From assembly GCF_026262505.1 (NCBI RefSeq), contig NC_067203.1:25401411-25465410 (forward strand): 64,000 nt of DNA, in the 5' to 3' direction. This DNA is from Trichomonas vaginalis G3. Its lineage: Eukaryota; Parabasalia; Trichomonadida; Trichomonadidae. The position numbers and the translations under genes are program-made. Positions 56,187 through 64,000 of the stretch are shown here, one piece after another (within the stretch, counting starts at the first letter, position 1; the number at the start of each line of letters is the position of its first letter). The notes under the pieces were generated by a model. That model searched no databases. It was not told where the DNA came from and worked only from the letters and a program-made list of their open reading frames with translations.

Positions 56187-58331
56187 TTATATTCCATCTT
56201 TCTGGTGAGGTTTTGAGTCAGATCTCGCGTAAATGTCGTTGAGAACGGCGTTTTTGAACGGAATCGGACTGATTGTTCTGTCAGCAGCAGAAGACAACAT
56301 TTCCTCAATCAGAGCGCTAAACATTGCAGGGTTTTCCAGTTTGTCGTGAAGAGTCATGTACATGAAGTACGCGTCCACCTGCATCTGGTTGAATCCAGCG
56401 CAGTTGAAAGTGCTCTTTCTTATGTACTCCAACATTGTCTTCAACGTGTAGAAAGTGATTGCAGTCAACACAGACTTAGATTCGAAATTCGGTTCCTGTC
56501 TCAAATGCAAGTGATTGAGAGTAGTGAACAACCTGTCGATCTGTATCATTCCGTCATCCCTCAGTCCGTGGAACAAAGGCATCTGGTTTGCAGGACCGCT
56601 CTGTGTAGAGAAAGTGGACAAAGTAGTCCTGGAAAAGTTGCTGGAATGTGTGGAAGCGACACTTCCTTCCTTCACTTTTTGGATGATTTTGTCGAGTTGT
56701 TGCCAAATCAATGATATCTCCTGAATGACTAAATTGGAGGTGATCGAAACATCATGAGGAGTCTTAACTTCTAACCAGTCTTGTGCGGCCATGCCTTGAG
56801 CAATCATCTCTGAAAGCATCTTTCGTTTCATCGAGACAAATCTACTCAATGATCGTTGTGCGCATTCATGGCCCTCCGTACAAAGCATCTGCTGCATGTT
56901 AAGGAGAGGAGATTCATGGTCGAAGCGGGCAGCAAGGTCGAAAGCAAGGTGGATGGTCTTTTCCCCGAATTGATGGGCAATTCCAAATGTAAGTAGGGAA
57001 AATCGAGGATCTATCTTGTCGAATTCGTCGAAGAAGCCTTGGAACATCTTGGCAGTCTCTTGAATGATATGGTCTTTGGCTTCGCTGTTTGTGTTTGCCA
57101 GGATTTCGAATTCATTGAGTAATGATGTGAGATTTCGCTTGAATGTGGAGATAATATCTTTGAAAACTTGATCAAGGTCTGAGGAAGTCTCAGTTTTCTT
57201 GATTTGAGTAAGAGTGGCTGTAATAATATTTCCGAATCTGTTTTTGACGTATTTCTGAAGGAGATTTGAAAGATATGCTTCGAGCTGATGAGGTATTGCA
57301 ATTTTTCCGATACAGTTGACAAGGTTGGTAATGAAGTTAGAGAAATCTTCGCAAGATAAAGTATTTAATGCGTTATCGTTGATTGCTTTGTTGATTTTAG
57401 CGAATAATTCTTTTCTGAATGCTGTCATGAACTTGTCGAATTGTCTGTTGCCCTTGATTGGGACAAATTTCTGAAGAGATATCGCATAATTTTCAATTAA
57501 TTCATTTGCGCTTTCTCCGACTTCCTTTTCGAAGAAATCTAACAACTCAAACAGATCAGTAGGTAATGCCTCAGGCTTTTCGATCTTTTTAACGAGGAGA
57601 AGTAGTCTAAATCGAACTAAGTCTTCAAGAGTCGAATCTACGGGCATTTGAAGCTTTATCATTGTAGCAGCACATGCAACAGCTTGTTTAGCCGTTGTAT
57701 CTTCGCTCATCATGACTCCGCGAACTTTAACTTTCACGTCTTCAAGAATTCCTTTACATTCTTCTCTGATGCGAATGAAAGACTCGAAATGGGTCTGCGT
57801 CTCAAGGACCTTTTCGGCTTTGAGCCAGATGTCAACAGCGGCTTCGTATTCTTTGATATCAACATGAGCACGTAATTTAAGTGGAAGTTCGGAAATAAAT
57901 TCGATTCTTTCTAAGAGCCTGTTGATACCAACAAGACGCTGGATTTTTTCACGATTTGGCTGAAGATCTGTTCGAATTTCCGCGGATTGTTTTTGAACTT
58001 TTTGAAGACAGTCAAGAACGTTCTGCATTTTTGAAGATAGATTACTGAGACCATCACTCATCGAACGAATTGTTTCTTCTGCAAGCAAGAATTTTGTATA
58101 ATTGTCATAAACTAAAAATTGAAGACTACCATCGAGATCATGGATTTCCTTTTTAATAGTAAGGTCTTTTGTAATCAATGCCGGTAAGCTTTGATTGTTA
58201 ATTAAGTTTTTATAATATGGTTCTGCTTCAAAAGCATTTCCATCAATGTCTGTTGGATCAGGTGGCGGCTCAGTGCTGTCGTCATCCTGAATACCATAAA
58301 ATTGCTTCATAAGTTCAATAGTTGATGTCAT
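56187..58331 (-). CDS. Vps51-like subunit of a GARP/EARP tethering complex
   Basis: This 714-residue helical protein has an N-terminal region typical of Vps51/Ang2: AEPYYKNLINNQSLPALITK, then EIHDLDGSLQFLVYDNYTKF, and a coiled coil (about residues 80-130). The body is a CATCHR-like series of helices, as in exocyst and COG subunits, ending in a C-terminal domain with RTISPIPFKNAVLNDIYA. GARP tethers endosome-derived vesicles to the Golgi. Length is close to that of metazoan Vps51 (about 780). No other subunit is nearby, as expected for scattered eukaryotic genes. The alternative, a COG or exocyst subunit, is less likely because of the N-terminal pattern. Confidence 0.8.
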   Translation of the reverse strand: MTSTIELMKQFYGIQDDDSTEPPPDPTDIDGNAFEAEPYYKNLINNQSLPALITKDLTIKKEIHDLDGSLQFLVYDNYTKFLLAEETIRSMSDGLSNLSSKMQNVLDCLQKVQKQSAEIRTDLQPNREKIQRLVGINRLLERIEFISELPLKLRAHVDIKEYEAAVDIWLKAEKVLETQTHFESFIRIREECKGILEDVKVKVRGVMMSEDTTAKQAVACAATMIKLQMPVDSTLEDLVRFRLLLLVKKIEKPEALPTDLFELLDFFEKEVGESANELIENYAISLQKFVPIKGNRQFDKFMTAFRKELFAKINKAINDNALNTLSCEDFSNFITNLVNCIGKIAIPHQLEAYLSNLLQKYVKNRFGNIITATLTQIKKTETSSDLDQVFKDIISTFKRNLTSLLNEFEILANTNSEAKDHIIQETAKMFQGFFDEFDKIDPRFSLLTFGIAHQFGEKTIHLAFDLAARFDHESPLLNMQQMLCTEGHECAQRSLSRFVSMKRKMLSEMIAQGMAAQDWLEVKTPHDVSITSNLVIQEISLIWQQLDKIIQKVKEGSVASTHSSNFSRTTLSTFSTQSGPANQMPLFHGLRDDGMIQIDRLFTTLNHLHLRQEPNFESKSVLTAITFYTLKTMLEYIRKSTFNCAGFNQMQVDAYFMYMTLHDKLENPAMFSALIEEMLSSAADRTISPIPFKNAVLNDIYARSDSKPHQKDGI

Positions 58332-58722
58332 TCTTTGATTTTAAGTTTTATCGTCAAATAAAAGTGACTATCTTTTAAAAGTTTGGCGATTTTAAAGAAA
58401 GAGTTAAGGGGTGAGATGTATATGTTTACACTTTATAAATCTTATCTTTCGAAATCTTCGATGTTATAATTTTTCGAATCAAAATTGGAGTCTACGAAAT
58501 GCAGATTCTAAGCAATGATTTATAGTCTCCAATTAATTTCCTTATTAGGAGAAAAGAAAGGGTTGGTGTATAGAATAAGCTTGTTCATAGCACGTACAGA
58601 AATTGAAGATATAATTGTTGAGATTTTGATAAATCAAAATATGATTGGGAATATCTTGACGATAGATATGGTATAAGTTATGGTAGATTGTTGAAAGCTT
58701 GAAAGAATAATCAAAGATTCAC

Positions 58723-58758
<36 letters not shown>

Positions 58759-58774
58759 AAAAAGTGGCAAAAAA
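58332..58774. other. Region between divergent genes with CAAAA run
   Basis: This holds the promoters of the Vps51-like and prenyltransferase genes. TCACA at 58,719-58,723 fits the host initiator. From about 58,721 to 58,762 runs a CAAAA-type repeat that would form an A-rich, stop-free leader of about 54 bases before the ATG at 58,775. Confidence 0.5.
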
Positions 58775-59899
58775 ATGTCTGAAGATTTTGTTATTTTTAG
58801 AGAAGAGTTCAATGATGAAAATGTCGTAACAAGAACATCATGTGATAACATTGATACAGAGAGAAGGATTAAGGAAGAAATACTTGATGTAAAAGAAATC
58901 CGAAAACTTAATTTAGCAATGTACTTAAAAGGGAAGATTAATAGACCAATAGAGTACATGAAAGATCAAATTTTTGAACCATGGAATCCCTTCTATACGT
59001 TACTTCCTATTATTACATGCGGTTTAGAAAATGAATTTGATATGGAAGAATTTCGTAAGAATACAATTCAATATTTAAAGAATCACTTAAACGACCATTG
59101 TGGATGGTCAGGATACTTACATGATTATCCTGGAATGGTTCCAATGTACGGAATGGCAATTTTCCTTGGCCTTTTCGAATCAGAAGAACTCTACGAAATG
59201 GTCGATCAGAAAGCATTTTACGAGTATGTAATGTCATGCAAAAACCCTGATGGATCATTTTCTGCTATTCCAAATGGAGAAACTGATCTTCGCTCTACTT
59301 TTTCAGCTTTATTCATTTCCTGGATGTACAATATCATTACACCAGAATTGTCCGCTGGATTAGTTGATTTCGTTGTAAAATGCCAGACATATGAAGGTGG
59401 ATTTGGACCAGTACCAAATTGCGAAGCACACGGTGGTTATACATACTGCGCAATTGGAATATTACACATTCTTAATAGACTTGATGCTATAAATATTAAC
59501 AAAGTCGTCAGATATATCGCAGATTGTCAAGTTCCATTTTCTGGTGGCTTTGCTGGCCGCACAAATAAACTAGCCGATACATGCTACTCATGGTGGATTG
59601 GATCTCCTGCCAGAACTCTTTCAAATTATTTGAAGATCGGGCCGTTTTGGAATGACAGGGCCATGTCGGAGTTCTTAGTTAAGGTTTCACAGTACCAGTT
59701 CGGTGGTTTAAGAGATAGACCATCAAACAAATCAGATTCATTCCATACTTTGTTTGGTTGCGCCGGAATCTGCGTTTCTGCAAACCACGACGTTTTCAAC
59801 CTCAACAATACACCAGAAGTTGATTCAATCTCTTCAATTCCACTTTCAAAATTCAATAAAATGAAAGAATACTTCTCTCATAAGCCCTTTACACCTTAA
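58775..59899 (+). CDS. Protein farnesyltransferase beta subunit
   Basis: This is the catalytic beta subunit of a CaaX prenyltransferase, 374 residues, all helical with repeated GG(F/Y) motifs of the alpha-alpha barrel: KNPDGSFSAIPNGETDLRST, CQTYEGGFGPVPNCEAHGGY, GGFAGRTNKLADTCYSWW and YQFGGLRDRP. The zinc ligands are visible: D268 and C270 in LADTC and H324 in SDSFHTLFG. It would pair with an alpha subunit (not in this window) to attach farnesyl to C-terminal cysteines of small GTPases. The TCYSWWIG motif also occurs in geranylgeranyltransferase I beta; length and overall pattern favour farnesyltransferase, but this is not certain. The start follows an A-rich leader. Confidence 0.85.
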   Translation: MSEDFVIFREEFNDENVVTRTSCDNIDTERRIKEEILDVKEIRKLNLAMYLKGKINRPIEYMKDQIFEPWNPFYTLLPIITCGLENEFDMEEFRKNTIQYLKNHLNDHCGWSGYLHDYPGMVPMYGMAIFLGLFESEELYEMVDQKAFYEYVMSCKNPDGSFSAIPNGETDLRSTFSALFISWMYNIITPELSAGLVDFVVKCQTYEGGFGPVPNCEAHGGYTYCAIGILHILNRLDAININKVVRYIADCQVPFSGGFAGRTNKLADTCYSWWIGSPARTLSNYLKIGPFWNDRAMSEFLVKVSQYQFGGLRDRPSNKSDSFHTLFGCAGICVSANHDVFNLNNTPEVDSISSIPLSKFNKMKEYFSHKPFTP

Positions 59900-60193
59900 A
59901 TAGAATAAATGTATAATATATACCTTTAAATCTCAATTTTGTCATGAATTTCTAAAAAAAGATTCTTGAATATTAATTATTTCAAGAAAATATTTTAAAT
60001 TCCATCTTATTTATATGAATATATTTATAATGGATATATTTTCATTAATTTTTTTTGAAATCAAAAATTTCATATTTTTTTGATCTGTAATTTGGATATA
60101 TATTATGTAAATCATTTGTAGAAATTTTTTGATTTGTAGATTAAAATAAGAATTGAATGACTTTATCTTCAAGAAATGTTTAGAGGTAATTCT

Positions 60194-60682
60194 TTAAAGA
60201 CGGCGACCACGGCGACCACCTTTTCTGCGTGTAGAATCGTGTGGAAGTGGAGTAACATCTTCGATACGGCCGATCTTGACGCCAGCACGAGCAAGAGCAC
60301 GAAGGGCAGATTGAGCACCCTGGGCTGGAAGGCGGCGGGATGAACCACCTTCACCACGGAACTTGATGTGAACGCCATCAACGCCGAGTTCTTTCAGACG
60401 GGCAGCGACGGCCTGAGCAGCAAGCATAGCAGCGTATGGTGTAGCTTCATCACGCTGAGCACGAACAGCGATACCACCTGTGCAGCGAGCAAGTGTTTCT
60501 GAGCCGGAAAGATCTGTAACATGGACGAATGTATCGTTCTTTGATGCATAAATATGAGCAACACCCATAACGATTTCACCATCGCGCTTAACTGGGCCAA
60601 GTTGGACATCCTTCTTAGATGTTGCGGCTGCCTGTTCTGCTGGAGCAGCAGCTGGAGCGGCTGTATCTTTTTCAGCTGACAT
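60194..60682 (-). CDS. 40S ribosomal protein S14 (uS11)
   Basis: This is a small-subunit ribosomal protein at the platform and decoding region. The 162-residue form starts at ATG 60,682 ([20 protein letters not shown]), with an Ala/Pro-rich N-terminal extension. It is followed by the conserved uS11 core: [52 protein letters not shown], and the end [30 protein letters not shown] written here in parts as [15 protein letters not shown] and [13 protein letters not shown]. The longer frame needs a TTG start. A CCTTTT string directly before the ATG resembles the core-promoter motif of highly expressed trichomonad genes. Codon use is GC-rich like enolase. Confidence 0.95.
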   Translation of the reverse strand: MSAEKDTAAPAAAPAEQAAATSKKDVQLGPVKRDGEIVMGVAHIYASKNDTFVHVTDLSGSETLARCTGGIAVRAQRDEATPYAAMLAAQAVAARLKELGVDGVHIKFRGEGGSSRRLPAQGAQSALRALARAGVKIGRIEDVTPLPHDSTRRKGGRRGRRL

Positions 60683-61140
60683 CTCGAAAAGGTCGACCAA
60701 AACCGTCCTATCGTTGTAAGTAATGCTAGTGAAGAATTTGAAGCCTAAAATTATGATTGGAATCTATTGTACATACAATAAAAATATTATTTTTAAAACT
60801 ATTTTTCGCCAGTCTTAAGTTTTAATTTATGATATTATAGAACTTCAAGTTATATATGGAGCTAATTGTCAGAAAAAAGATAAATGTTGAAAAAGAACGA
60901 ACCAGTGTTTTGTTCAGGGCTGAATAATTAGAAAGAATATTCAGCAAATTAAACACGATTAAAATACTAACCTAGATAGATGCTATCATTCAAAATAAAC
61001 TGAGGCATATCTTGTCTAGATCATTTGTTACATTATCATTTATTTACTTGAAGCGTTAATAAAAATAAAATATTGGAACACAATTTGCTCCATTTACATC
61101 TATTACTATTTGTAATGATCTTCTAATGAACTCATCTTAT
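60683..61140. other. Upstream region of the S14 gene, no gene seen
   Basis: About 460 bases of AT-rich DNA between the S14 start and the left end of the long-inverted-repeat element. It holds the GGTCGACCTTTTCGAG promoter-type string right before the S14 ATG. The last four bases, TTAT, are repeated directly after the element. Confidence 0.55.
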
Positions 61141-62902
61141 TGGGGAGAAGCTTCCTAAACTTTTTAATCCCATAAATATGGTCATTATCTGGAATAAAGA
61201 GTTAAGCGTCATATGTCACTTTTTGTACTAAGGAAACATCGACTTTATGCGTTATGACTTTTCGATGAGGAAACAAGTGTTCACGTATTATAAACTTCCT
61301 TATTCCAATAAACCGACCCTAAACATAATTAATTCTAAGCATGATAATGGTCTCTTTTCTATGATAACCAAATCAATTTGGTTATCATAGTAAAGCACCA
61401 AAAACTGGAATAGGAATAACCGCACTTAAACAGGAATAGGCAGTGTGGAAACTAGAGAAGACTCAACTGATTTTTTAAGCAACTCTTCTTGCCGATTCAA
61501 ATCTGCTTTGCTAATCATTGTATATTACTATATTCTGATTAGGATACTTTAACGCTTGATGCATGCACATCATTCTTTTAGCTGATTTCTAAAATACAAT
61601 CTTCTATTAACTTTGAAATTTCTTCAAAAGTTATAGTAATTCCATAGTTCATTCGTAAAATGTTATTAAATAGCTCTGACTATTCCTTTGCACGCAAAAT
61701 GAGGTAGTATTTTTTGAATTTTTTACTCAAAATAAAACAAAATCTACCCAATTTTATACCACTAAAGCCTATATTGACACACACATATATAAATCTCTAT
61801 TGTTATAAGATAAATTTGAAAAAATAAATTTTTTTCCTAAAATGTAAAATTATACTTGTATTCAAAGAAAGTAGATCGTTTATAAGGAAGGTATTATATA
61901 TTTGGGGAGAAAATTCCTTACAATATACAAAAATATGAAAGAATATTCAATCATCAGGAAAGAGCTTAGTACTAACCATTTGTGAGACGTTCATATAATA
62001 TCTTTTTCCTTTTTTGGGTTTTTAATCGGATTATCCATTTCCCTGCATTGACTTTAATTCATTCTTGATGATCTGAGTATACATGATCATTATCGAACGT
62101 TTGCCATACTCTTCCACAGTTAATGATTGCTGAAAAATGAATAGTACTGAATAACAGCTGGAATTTCATAAGTATTTTGCGTATTTATACTGATTTAAAC
62201 ATGAAATACTCATACAAAATGCAAAGTTTTTAAAAACAATCAATAAAAGATTTTAAATTAGATAAAATATCATATGTCACTTCTTTTTTCATCTGGATAA
62301 TAAAATTGATAAATTTTTTTCTAATTAAAGATAAAGATGCATTTATAGTAGTAGAAAATTAATTTCTAGACTAAAGCTTGTTTATTGTCACCGTTTAAAG
62401 TCTAAATTTATAGGAAATGGTTATTTTATTATGCATTAAAAGTTCTTCTATAAAATTAACATTAAAATCATCTTTCGCCTAAGAGTAATAACAAGGTTAT
62501 GCAAATTTTATTGAAAATAGTACGAGAATTTTGTTTGAAAATATAATATGGTTAAAAATAGGGAATGGATGTATGAATGTTCCATATTTATTTTATCCGA
62601 GTTGCTTCATGATTCCATATTGCCGATTCCTATTCCAGTTTTTGGTGCTTTACTATGATAACCAAATTGATTTGGTTATCATAGAAAAGAGACCATTATC
62701 ATGCTTAGAATTAATTATGTTTAGGGTCGGTTTATTGGAATAAGGAAGTTTATAATACGTGAACACTTGTTTCCTCATCGAAAAGTCATAACGCATAAAG
62801 TCGATGTTTCCTTAGTACAAAAAGTGACATATGACGCTTAACTCTTTATTCCAGATAATGACCATATTTATGGGATTAAAAAGTTTAGGAAGCTTCTCCC
62901 CA
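61141..62902. mobile_element. 1762-bp element with 277-bp perfect inverted ends
   Basis: The arms 61,141-61,417 and 62,626-62,902 appear to be exact reverse complements over 277 bases, starting TGGGGAGAAGCTTCC. Near the inner end of each arm lies a hairpin with arms CTATGATAACCAAAT and its complement. TTAT flanks both sides (61,137-61,140 and 62,903-62,906), a 4-base target duplication. The 1208-base interior has no long ORF, so the element is non-autonomous. Perfect arms mean recent insertion or continued homogenisation. I cannot name its superfamily. Confidence 0.85.
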
Positions 62903-62991
62903 TTATTAAACAATGAAAATTTGATATCTTCGTGATTTCACTTCAAAAATTTTTGACTAGATGAGTTATGTGAAGTAGTCAATTTTTTTTA

Positions 62992-62999
62992 TCATTTTT
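62992..62999 (+). promoter_or_regulatory. Initiator (TCATTTTT) before the kinase-like gene
   Basis: TCATTTTT within the T-rich stretch 62,992-63,003 matches TCA(+1)Y(T/A) and ends a few bases before ATG 63,004. Confidence 0.5.
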
Positions 63000-63003
63000 T
63001 TTT

Positions 63004-64000
63004 ATGGCTTCGAATATATTACGTCGCTCTAACTTTATAAAAGTTTTAGAAGAGGCATTCGGCAATGAACAATGGCGCCAGTGCAATTTGTTTGGTGTTA
63101 AACAAGGCGGATTCGGAACAGTATTTGCAATCCAATTTAATGGAACAAATTACTGCCTTAAAGTTCAGAATGAACCAATAAATGAAAGAGGAGCACAGGA
63201 ATTTCAACTTGAAGCCAATATTTCACGAAGTTTAAATATTTGCTCAACGTGCAAGGTAATTAGATCTTTCAACCCTCAATCAAATGGCTTGGCTTGGATC
63301 CTCTATGAATATATACCAGGATGTACTTTATATGACTTAATCAATAAAACGCATTTGCATTCCATTCCAAATTACGATCTCTTCCTCATGAAAGCATTGA
63401 TTTAATCATACAAAACAATTGTAGAGCTCAACACTAACGAAACTCATATTATTTGCCATCGCGACATCAATCCAAAGAATATTATGGTCACTGCTGATGG
63501 TGTAGCCTTCATTATCGACTTTGGACAGTCTAGAATGTCGTCACCAGCTTCAGTTATGCAGAGTGAACGCACTGAACTTCGAGGAACAGCTGCATATCGA
63601 CCAAGTTTTTCATACAGTGAAGGTGTTGTTCTTTATAGAACCATTTACGATATTACCGGCTGGACCAGAACATTTATCTCAGTTGCAGCTAGTGAATGGC
63701 TTCAGACTCCAACACGCATTCCATATTTAGAACCAAAATGTCCGAAATATTAAGAACTCTTAAAACCAATCTTGGAAAATGAAGAGAACATTGATTGGAA
63801 ATGACAACAATATATCGAAGTTATTAACTTCGCTTCAAACATTTTACAAGATCCTGAACAGTTAAGAGAATTCCAAGAGTTCGCACGTTCTTATGATCCA
63901 TTGAACCCAACTTTTCATAACAAATCACAGCAAAACTTTGAAATTGCTAAGCAAATGAATTTAATTTTCAACTATTTTGAGCCAGAGAATTTGGGAGAAA
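63004..64000 (+). pseudogene. Protein-kinase-like pseudogene, runs off the window
   Basis: The 5' part encodes a kinase N-lobe: GGFGTVFAIQFNGTNYCLKV, with the ATP lysine in YCLKV, and a hinge WILYEYIPG. After a stop at 63,403-63,405 the frame continues with the catalytic loop ICHRDINPKNIM and DFG in AFIIDFGQS. It then continues with a shortened activation-to-F-helix region (YRPSFSYSEGVVLYRTIYDI, where an APE and D.(W/Y)S.G segment would be expected). Further stops follow at 63,751-63,753 and after IDWK at about 63,802. The rest is open in the same frame to the edge (FASNILQDPEQLREFQEFAR). Three stops and a likely deletion show a pseudogene of a Ser/Thr kinase family. The second part is duplicated, inverted, at 48,300-48,785. 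Confidence 0.75.

Noticed and set aside
1-64000. tRNA, rRNA or other structured RNA genes
   Set aside because: None could be recognised by eye on either strand; a tRNAscan or covariance-model search would be needed to exclude short ones.

Overview
The window looks like genomic DNA of the parabasalid protist Trichomonas vaginalis or a very close relative. The genes are intron-poor and AT-rich. Several starts are preceded within about 15 bases by a TCA(C/T)(T/A) initiator of the trichomonad type, clearest at enolase, an RRM protein and a kinase-like gene. The gene families also fit this group: an enolase with an N-terminal extension, a two-repeat Myb protein, a Vps51 subunit, a prenyltransferase beta subunit, ankyrin proteins, a huge multi-membrane cyclase-like protein and Maverick-type mobile DNA. 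The species name is inference; no database was searched.

Bases 1 to about 18,817 are the right-hand part of a Maverick/Polinton, a virus-like self-synthesising transposon. It carries a retroviral-type integrase cut by the window edge (D,D35,D spacing), an A32/FtsK-type packaging ATPase, a D5-like helicase, jelly-roll capsid candidates, a long coiled-coil structural protein and a GC-richer terminal segment at 18,544-18,817. DNA polymerase B and the maturation protease are not visible and may lie to the left. Between about 3.5 and 8.5 kb is an accessory region: a 22-bp minisatellite between two divergent genes, tandem hairpins, two clusters of palindromic repeats in inverted orientation around one gene, and three KilA-N-related loci, one fused to a T5orf172/GIY-YIG-like domain and one to a DUF3627-like domain. 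Most replication and capsid genes are broken by frameshifts, so this copy looks dead or dying although several left-hand genes remain open.

From 18.8 kb onwards the window is host chromosome, with widely spaced genes: a RalGAP/tuberin-like protein, a membrane surface protein gene split by a 1.58-kb transposon-like insertion, an RRM protein, a protein kinase, a Myb-like factor, a class I histone deacetylase, a tetraspanin-like protein, a 1346-residue membrane protein with a degenerate PAS and cyclase region, ankyrin genes, enolase, a leucine-rich repeat protein, a BTB-like plus discoidin-domain protein, Vps51, a farnesyltransferase beta subunit, ribosomal protein S14 and a kinase-like pseudogene at the right edge.

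The host part also holds short-lived mobile DNA: a TTAA-bounded candidate (19.2-20.2 kb), the 16-bp-TIR element at 24.2-25.7 kb, and a 1762-bp element with apparently perfect 277-bp inverted arms at 61.1-62.9 kb. Part of the kinase-like pseudogene exists a second time, inverted, inside a broken ankyrin gene at 48.3-48.8 kb. The host genes do not form one pathway; each appears to be transcribed on its own.
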